From: Flavobacterium aquidurense
GTDB lineage: Bacteria; Bacteroidota; Bacteroidia; Flavobacteriales; Flavobacteriaceae
Reading direction: 5' to 3'
Assembly (NCBI RefSeq): GCF_001404985.1
Contig: NZ_JRLF01000014.1
Location: forward strand, 434,001 to 498,000
Length of the DNA stretch: 64,000 bases
This document shows, piece by piece, positions 59,106 to 64,000 of this stretch. How positions within the stretch are numbered: the stretch's first letter is position 1; the number at the start of each line of letters is the position of its first letter. Below the pieces are notes generated by a model. It was given only the letters and a program-made list of their open reading frames with translations, did no database searches and was not told the origin of the DNA. The translations under genes and the position numbers were made by a program.

Positions 59106-59636
59106 ATGGAACGTAAACATTACAAACAAGAAATAAATATGACTGAAGCATTGATGTCCCGCATCAATGAATTGATCAGTCATTATCCTGAAGACAAAAG
59201 AAAATCAGCTTTACTGCCTGTTTTGCATGAAGTGCAGGACGCACATGATAACTGGCTGAGTATTGAGTTACAGGATAAAGTTGCTGAAATTTTGCATATA
59301 AAACCAATTGAGGTTTATGAAGTGGTTACTTTTTATACCATGTACAACCAAAAACCAATTGGAAAATACATGTTCGAATTTTGCCAGACTTCTTGTTGTT
59401 GTTTAAATGGTGCCGAAAATTTAATGGATTACACTTCTGAAAAATTAGGCATTAAAATGGGTGAAACAACTCCAGACGGAATGTTTACTATTGCCGGCGT
59501 AGAATGTTTAGGTGCTTGCGGATATGCTCCGATGATGCAGTTAGGAGATTTCTACAAAGAAAAATTGACAGAAGAAAAAATCGATCAGTTAATCGCTGAT
59601 TGCAGAGATGATAAAATAATATTACACGATAAATAA
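59106..59636 (+). CDS. nuoE: NADH-quinone oxidoreductase subunit E
   Basis: A 176-residue thioredoxin-like subunit with a 2Fe-2S cluster. Ligands: Cys pair in FEFCQTSCCCLNG and Cys pair in GVECLGACGYAPMMQLGD. The block VTFYTMYNQKPIGKY is conserved. I chose the ATG at 59106 (MERKHYKQEINMTEAL), since upstream codons fall in the palindromic spacer. It is followed by nuoF after 1 bp. Confidence 0.94.
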   Translation: MERKHYKQEINMTEALMSRINELISHYPEDKRKSALLPVLHEVQDAHDNWLSIELQDKVAEILHIKPIEVYEVVTFYTMYNQKPIGKYMFEFCQTSCCCLNGAENLMDYTSEKLGIKMGETTPDGMFTIAGVECLGACGYAPMMQLGDFYKEKLTEEKIDQLIADCRDDKIILHDK

Positions 59637-59637
59637 T

Positions 59638-61005
59638 ATGTCACAGAAAATATTATTAGACAAAATCAATGTTCCTGGGATTAAAACTTATGAAGTATAT
59701 CGCCAAAATGGCGGTTATGCATCTGTAGAAAAAGCTTTAAAAACGCTTACACCGGACGAAGTTGTTGAAGAAGTAAAAAAATCGGGACTTCGTGGTCGTG
59801 GTGGAGCCGGATTTCCAGCAGGAATGAAATGGAGTTTCATTGATAAAAAATCAGGAAAGCCAAGACATTTAGTTTGTAATGCCGATGAGTCAGAACCGGG
59901 TACTTTCAAAGATCGTTACCTAATGGAATTTATTCCTCACTTATTGATCGAAGGAATGATCACTTCCAGTTTTGCCTTAGGCGCTAACTTATCCTATATC
60001 TACATTCGTGGAGAATATATGTGGGTTTTCAAAATATTAGAAAGAGCGATCGCCGAAGCTAAAGCTGCCGGTTGGTTAGGAAAAAATATATTAGGAACAG
60101 GTTACGATTTAGAATTACATGTACATTGTGGAGCCGGAGCTTATATTTGTGGAGAAGAAACTGCACTTATAGAATCTTTAGAAGGTAAAAGAGGAAATCC
60201 TCGTATAAAACCACCATTCCCTGCGGTATCAGGACTTTGGGCAAATCCAACTGTAGTAAATAACGTAGAAACTATCGCAACTGTGCCTTGGATTATCAAC
60301 AATTCTGGTGATGATTATGCTAAAATAGGAATTGGACGTTCAACAGGAACTAAATTAATTTCTGCTTCAGGACATATTAAAAATCCTGGTGTTTACGAAA
60401 TTGAATTAGGATTAAGTGTTGACGAATTCATGAATTCTGATGAATACCTGGGAGGAATGTCTTCCAGCAGACCTTTGAAAGCATTTGTTCCCGGAGGATC
60501 TTCTGTACCAATTTTGCCTGCTGAATTAATTTTTAAAACTGCAAATGGCGAGGACAGATTAATGACTTACGAATCTTTAAGTGATGGTGGTTTTGCTACC
60601 GGATCTATGTTAGGTTCAGGAGGATTTATTGTTTACAATGACACTGCATGTGTTGTTAGAAACACTTGGAATTTTGCACGTTTTTACCACCATGAATCTT
60701 GCGGACAATGTACGCCTTGTCGTGAAGGAACAGGTTGGTTAGAAAAAATATTATGGAGAATCGAAAACGGTCAGGGGCGTGAAGAGGATATCGAATTATT
60801 ATGGAGCATTCAAAGTAAAATTGAGGGTAACACAATTTGCCCGCTTGGTGACGCAGCTTCGTGGCCAGTAGCAGCAGCAATTCGTCATTTTAGAGATGAG
60901 TTTGAATATCACGTTCGTTTTCCTGAAAAAATAAAAAACAGAGAGCACTTTGTTGCCGAGCCTTTCTCACAAGTAAAACATTTAGTAGGCAAACAAACAG
61001 TTTAA
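59638..61005 (+). CDS. nuoF: NADH-quinone oxidoreductase subunit F
   Basis: A 455-residue NADH- and FMN-binding subunit. The NADH site is GLRGRGGAGFPAGMKW, the FMN site includes CNADESEPGTFKDRYLME and HCGAGAYICGEETALIESLEG. The 4Fe-4S ligands are in ESCGQCTPCREGTGW and a later Cys (NTICPLGDAA). Entry point for electrons into complex I. Confidence 0.96.
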   Translation: MSQKILLDKINVPGIKTYEVYRQNGGYASVEKALKTLTPDEVVEEVKKSGLRGRGGAGFPAGMKWSFIDKKSGKPRHLVCNADESEPGTFKDRYLMEFIPHLLIEGMITSSFALGANLSYIYIRGEYMWVFKILERAIAEAKAAGWLGKNILGTGYDLELHVHCGAGAYICGEETALIESLEGKRGNPRIKPPFPAVSGLWANPTVVNNVETIATVPWIINNSGDDYAKIGIGRSTGTKLISASGHIKNPGVYEIELGLSVDEFMNSDEYLGGMSSSRPLKAFVPGGSSVPILPAELIFKTANGEDRLMTYESLSDGGFATGSMLGSGGFIVYNDTACVVRNTWNFARFYHHESCGQCTPCREGTGWLEKILWRIENGQGREEDIELLWSIQSKIEGNTICPLGDAASWPVAAAIRHFRDEFEYHVRFPEKIKNREHFVAEPFSQVKHLVGKQTV

Positions 61006-61009
61006 AATA

Positions 61010-61075
61010 GTTTCAAGTTTCAAGTTTTTTTAGTTTCAAGTTCAACCTGAAACTTTAAACATGAAACTAAAAAAA
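61010..61075. repeat. GTTTCAA-word hairpin spacer between nuoF and nuoG
   Basis: GTTTCAA, GTTTCAA, then TTTTTTTAGTTTCA, which pairs with TGAAACTAAAAAAA at 61062-61075. The same words form the sucA-sucB spacer. An ATG at 61061 lies inside this hairpin and is probably not the nuoG start. Confidence 0.7.
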
Positions 61076-61087
61076 CAAAATATAGAG

Positions 61088-62119
61088 ATGAAAGTAACCA
61101 TAGACGGTCAAAGTATAGACGTAGAGCCAGGAACAACAATCCTGCAGGCTGCACGTATGATTGGTGGAGATTTGGTGCCGCCAGCCATGTGCTATTACTC
61201 AAAATTAAAAGGCAGTGGCGGTAAATGCCGTTGCTGTTTAGTTGAAGTTTCTAAAGGAAGTGAAGCTGACCCAAGACCAATGCCAAAATTGATGGCATCT
61301 TGTGTAACAGGCTGTATGGACGGAATGGAAGTAAACAGTAAATCTTCTGACAGAGTAACGGAAGCCCGTAAGTCTGTAACAGAATTTTTATTAATCAACC
61401 ATCCACTTGATTGCCCGGTATGTGATCAGGCTGGTGAATGTGATTTACAAAATTTAAGTTTCGAACACGGAAATCCAAAATCACGTTTTATTGAAGAAAA
61501 AAGAACATTTGAACCAGAAGATATAGGTCCAAATATTCAACTACATATGAACCGTTGCATCTTATGTCAAAGATGTGTACAAGTTGCAGATCAATTGACA
61601 GACAATAGAGTTCACGGAGTATTAGATCGTGGTGATCACGCTAATATTTCGACAGGTATATCAAAAGCTATCGACAATGAATTTTCCGGAAATATGATTG
61701 ACGTTTGTCCGGTTGGAGCATTGACAGATAAGACTTTCCGTTTTAAATCAAGAGTTTGGTTCAACAAACCTTATAATGCACACAGAGAATGTACAACTCC
61801 AGGATGTTGTGGTAAAACAACTGTATGGATGTTTGGAGGAGAAATTCAACGTGTTACAGGTCGTAAAGATGAGTACCATGAAGTAGAAGAATTCATCTGT
61901 AACAGTTGTCGTTTTGATCACAAAAATGTAAATGACTGGGTTATTGAAGGACCAAGAGAATTTGAAAAAGATTCTGTTATCAATCAAAACAACTACACTC
62001 AAAAATTAGAGAAAGTAGAAATCGATACTGAAAAAACGATCCTTATGGGTAGAGATATCGACCGTAAAAAAATTAGTATGGCTGAAATTCCATTAAACAC
62101 TAACAACAAAAATTCTTAA
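61088..62119 (+). CDS. nuoG: NADH-quinone oxidoreductase subunit G, short form
   Basis: A 343-residue iron-sulfur subunit. The 2Fe-2S ferredoxin domain (MCYYSKLKGSGGKCRCCLVEV), the His-ligated cluster (HPLDCPVCDQAGECDLQN) and the 4Fe-4S sites (NRCILCQRCVQVAD; MIDVCPVGAL) are complete. The large molybdopterin-oxidoreductase-like domain of longer NuoG proteins is absent; instead a short Cys-containing tail (CTTPGCCGKTTVWMFGGEI, FICNSCRFDHKN) remains. As far as I recall, this short form is usual in Flavobacteriia. I chose the ATG at 61088 (MKVTIDGQSIDVEPG) because the alternative at 61061 is inside a spacer hairpin. Confidence 0.93.
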   Translation: MKVTIDGQSIDVEPGTTILQAARMIGGDLVPPAMCYYSKLKGSGGKCRCCLVEVSKGSEADPRPMPKLMASCVTGCMDGMEVNSKSSDRVTEARKSVTEFLLINHPLDCPVCDQAGECDLQNLSFEHGNPKSRFIEEKRTFEPEDIGPNIQLHMNRCILCQRCVQVADQLTDNRVHGVLDRGDHANISTGISKAIDNEFSGNMIDVCPVGALTDKTFRFKSRVWFNKPYNAHRECTTPGCCGKTTVWMFGGEIQRVTGRKDEYHEVEEFICNSCRFDHKNVNDWVIEGPREFEKDSVINQNNYTQKLEKVEIDTEKTILMGRDIDRKKISMAEIPLNTNNKNS

Positions 62120-63177
62120 TGATGGTAGATGGTGCGTTTATTATAGAAAAGAGTGTTGTAATTGTTGTGGTTTTTGCCGTAACAATGATTATGGCAATGT
62201 ATTCTACTTGGGCTGAACGTAAAGTTGCGGCTTTTCTTCAGGATCGTGTAGGACCAAACCGCGCAGGATGGGGAGGATTATTGCAGCCTCTTGCTGATGG
62301 TATGAAATTATTCTCGAAAGAAGAATTCTTTCCAAATACGCCTAATAAATTTTTATTCGTTGTAGGTCCGGCAATAGCCATGAGCACCGCTTTAATGACG
62401 AGTGCAGTAATCCCTTGGGGAGACAGACTTCATGTATTTGGAAGAGATGTTATTCTACAGGCAACTGATATTAATATTGCTTTATTATACATTTTTGGAG
62501 TTCTTTCTGTAGGTGTTTACGGTATCATGATTGGAGGATGGGCTTCTAACAATAAATTCTCATTAATGGGAGCTGTTCGTGCTGCTTCGCAAATGGTTTC
62601 TTATGAAGTTGCGATGGGATTATCAATGATTGCATTATTGATGATGACCGGAACAATGAGTTTAAAAGAAATTTCATTACAGCAACAAGGAATGAACTGG
62701 AATGTTTTCTATCAGCCTTTATCCTTTTTAATCTTCTTAATTTGCTCATTTGCAGAAACTAACAGAACTCCTTTTGATTTAGCTGAATGTGAGAGTGAAT
62801 TAATAGGAGGTTATCATACAGAATATTCATCAATGAAAATGGGATTTTATTTATTTGCTGAATATGCCAGTATGTTTACGTCTGCAACTATTATATCTGT
62901 ATTGTTTTTTGGTGGGTATAACTATCCCGGAATGGAATGGATGGTTGAAAATGTAGGTGTAAATATTGGTAACGTAATAGGAATTGCAGTATTGTTTGCA
63001 AAAATATGTTTCTTCATATTTTTCTATATGTGGGTACGTTGGACAATTCCAAGATTTAGATACGATCAATTAATGAACTTAGGATGGAGAATTTTGATCC
63101 CGCTTTCGATTATTAATATTATGATTACGGGTGTTGTTATATTAAGACACGATATCGCAGCTGCTTTAGGATTTTAA
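62119..63177 (+). CDS. nuoH: NADH-quinone oxidoreductase subunit H
   Basis: A 352-residue membrane subunit with eight or nine helices that joins the two arms of complex I. Signatures: AERKVAAFLQDRVGPNRAGWGG, PLADGMKLFSKE, AETNRTPFDLAECESELIGGYHTEYSSMK. The ATG overlaps the nuoG stop by one base, so translation is coupled. Confidence 0.96.
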   Translation: MMVDGAFIIEKSVVIVVVFAVTMIMAMYSTWAERKVAAFLQDRVGPNRAGWGGLLQPLADGMKLFSKEEFFPNTPNKFLFVVGPAIAMSTALMTSAVIPWGDRLHVFGRDVILQATDINIALLYIFGVLSVGVYGIMIGGWASNNKFSLMGAVRAASQMVSYEVAMGLSMIALLMMTGTMSLKEISLQQQGMNWNVFYQPLSFLIFLICSFAETNRTPFDLAECESELIGGYHTEYSSMKMGFYLFAEYASMFTSATIISVLFFGGYNYPGMEWMVENVGVNIGNVIGIAVLFAKICFFIFFYMWVRWTIPRFRYDQLMNLGWRILIPLSIINIMITGVVILRHDIAAALGF

Positions 63178-63192
63178 GAACATCATATCTTG

Positions 63193-63272
63193 GCTAGCCC
63201 TGATAGAAGCGATATCCTTTAATTTTTTTCTTTAGAAAAATTAAAGATATAGCGGATAGCAGGAAAAGCTTC
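63193..63272. repeat. Large hairpin spacer element (family B), copy 2, between nuoH and nuoI
   Basis: CTAGCCCTGATAGAAGC, then ATATCCTTTAATTTTT pairing with AAAAATTAAAGATAT, then ATAGCAGGAAAAGCTTC. Same ordered blocks as 13352-13442, in opposite orientation. It lies inside the nuo operon, 15 bp after nuoH, without a T tail that would make a strong plus-strand terminator. Confidence 0.72.
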
Positions 63273-63340
63273 AAATAAAAATAAAATAGATTTTGATTTG
63301 ATTTAACTTCAAATTTTAAATCATAAATATAATAGTAAAA

Positions 63341-63886
63341 ATGTCAATAGAAACTATATCATTATCGGGTAGAAAAAAGATGGTCTCTAATAAAGAGATG
63401 ACTTTTTTAGAGCGATTGTATCTTGTGGCGATTGTGAAAGGATTAATTATCACATTTAAACACTTATTCAGAAAAAAAGTGACGATTCATTATCCTGAGC
63501 AAGTGCGTGAAATGAGTCCGGTTTATCGTGGTCAACATCAGTTAAAACGCGATGAACAAGGTCGTGAAAACTGTACAGCTTGTGGATTATGTGCTTTATC
63601 ATGCCCTGCTGAAGCCATTACAATGAAAGCTGCTGAACGTAAAGCTGACGAAAAACATTTGTATAGAGAAGAAAAATATGCTTCGATTTACGAGATCAAC
63701 ATGCTGCGTTGCATTTTCTGTGGTTTATGCGAAGAAGCATGTCCAAAAGATGCCATTTATTTGACAACTTCAAAAGTATTGGTTCCTTCAAGCTACGAAA
63801 GAGAAGATTTCATTTTTGGAAAAGACAGATTAGTGATGCCTCTTGACGTGGCGATCAAAAATGCTCAACTTAATAATGCTAATTAA
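63341..63886 (+). CDS. nuoI: NADH-quinone oxidoreductase subunit I
   Basis: A 181-residue peripheral-arm ferredoxin with two 4Fe-4S clusters: CTACGLCALSCPAEAI and CIFCGLCEEACPKDAI. The first 60 residues form the amphipathic membrane-contact helices (YLVAIVKGLIITFKHLFRKKVT). nuoJ follows directly. Confidence 0.96.
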   Translation: MSIETISLSGRKKMVSNKEMTFLERLYLVAIVKGLIITFKHLFRKKVTIHYPEQVREMSPVYRGQHQLKRDEQGRENCTACGLCALSCPAEAITMKAAERKADEKHLYREEKYASIYEINMLRCIFCGLCEEACPKDAIYLTTSKVLVPSSYEREDFIFGKDRLVMPLDVAIKNAQLNNAN

Positions 63887-64000
63887 ATGATACATATTCC
63901 TGATTTTGCACACGCAACAACTGTACAAATTATATTTTGTTTCTTAGCGTTTATTACAGTGATTACTGCTTTCCTTACTATTTTTAGCAGAAATCCAATT
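63887..64000 (+). CDS. nuoJ: NADH-quinone oxidoreductase subunit J, 5' part only
   Basis: The ATG follows the nuoI stop with no gap. The 38 codons in the window read MIHIPDFAHATTVQIIFCFL then AFITVITAFLTIFSRNPI, the first helix and the following SRNP turn typical of NuoJ. The gene runs off the window end. Confidence 0.88.
   Translation, partial: MIHIPDFAHATTVQIIFCFLAFITVITAFLTIFSRNPI

Noticed and set aside
61061..61087. ATG at 61061 as the start of nuoG
   Set aside because: It lies inside the GTTTCAA hairpin spacer, and the NuoG fold begins properly with MKVTIDG at 61088.

Overview
The window is AT-rich chromosomal DNA from a member of the Bacteroidota, most likely Flavobacterium. The evidence is: two secreted proteins ending in type IX secretion (T9SS) sorting domains; several start regions preceded by the Bacteroidota promoter pattern TTG-N19/20-TANNTTTG and lacking Shine-Dalgarno sequences; SusC/CirA-type TonB-dependent receptors with an N-terminal carboxypeptidase-like domain; a short NuoG without the molybdopterin domain; and dispersed palindromic spacer repeats of a kind I associate with Flavobacterium. 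There is no phage, transposase, rRNA operon or CRISPR array; the only RNA gene is one tRNA-Ser.

Layout. 1-10.1 kb: mixed genes (GNAT acetyltransferase, RCC1-repeat T9SS protein, histidine kinase with a 7-fold 21-residue coiled-coil repeat, XRE regulator, tRNA-Ser, LysR/MFS divergent pair, asparaginase-acyltransferase-TatD). 10.3-23.7 kb: the accessory-looking part. An ECF sigma factor and a membrane TPR protein resembling an anti-sigma factor face a rightward set: small membrane protein, lipoprotein, PKD/outer-membrane barrel protein, exported TPR-CHAT caspase-like protease, overlapping retropepsin-like protease, and a 1651-residue SprB-repeat adhesin. Three exact copies of GGGTAACA-N14-TTGATATA precede the first two rightward genes and look like promoters of that sigma factor. 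24-31 kb: tetR-tolC-MFP-RND efflux operon and a yceI-like gene, tied together by three copies of the inverted repeat GGAAACT-N14-AGTTTCC placed identically against two promoters. 31-39.3 kb: polyprenyl synthetase, then a trehalose-type locus (GH37 trehalase, MFS transporter, TonB-dependent receptor, divergent LacI regulator with paired AAAACGTTTT operators). 39.3-45.6 kb: small unknowns, an outer-membrane barrel protein, and sucA-sucB (2-oxoglutarate dehydrogenase E1 and E2). 45.8-51.8 kb: siderophore receptor with small membrane proteins and two PepSY proteins. 51.8-55.9 kb: MORN-like protein, TlpA-type thioredoxin, aspS, a decayed gene fragment, cold-shock protein. 56 kb to the end: nuoABCDEFGHI and the first 38 codons of nuoJ, led by a textbook Bacteroidota promoter.

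The candidate novel system is the sigma/anti-sigma/CHAT/retropepsin/adhesin block. By predicted topology the CHAT protease domain and the TPR part of the anti-sigma-like protein are both outside the cytoplasm and the retropepsin is inside, which suggests a proteolysis-controlled envelope regulon. That functional link is inference. The sequence itself shows the gene content, the catalytic residues, the topology signals and the three identical promoter-like elements.

The spacers are unusually structured: a 16-bp palindrome (TCCCGAAGCTTCGGGA) recurs in five places, once inside the sucB reading frame; a 27-31 bp repeat occurs five times and in one case supplies the start codon of the CHAT gene; a larger hairpin element occurs twice, once between nuoH and nuoI; and several spacers are built from degenerate 7- or 8-base words.
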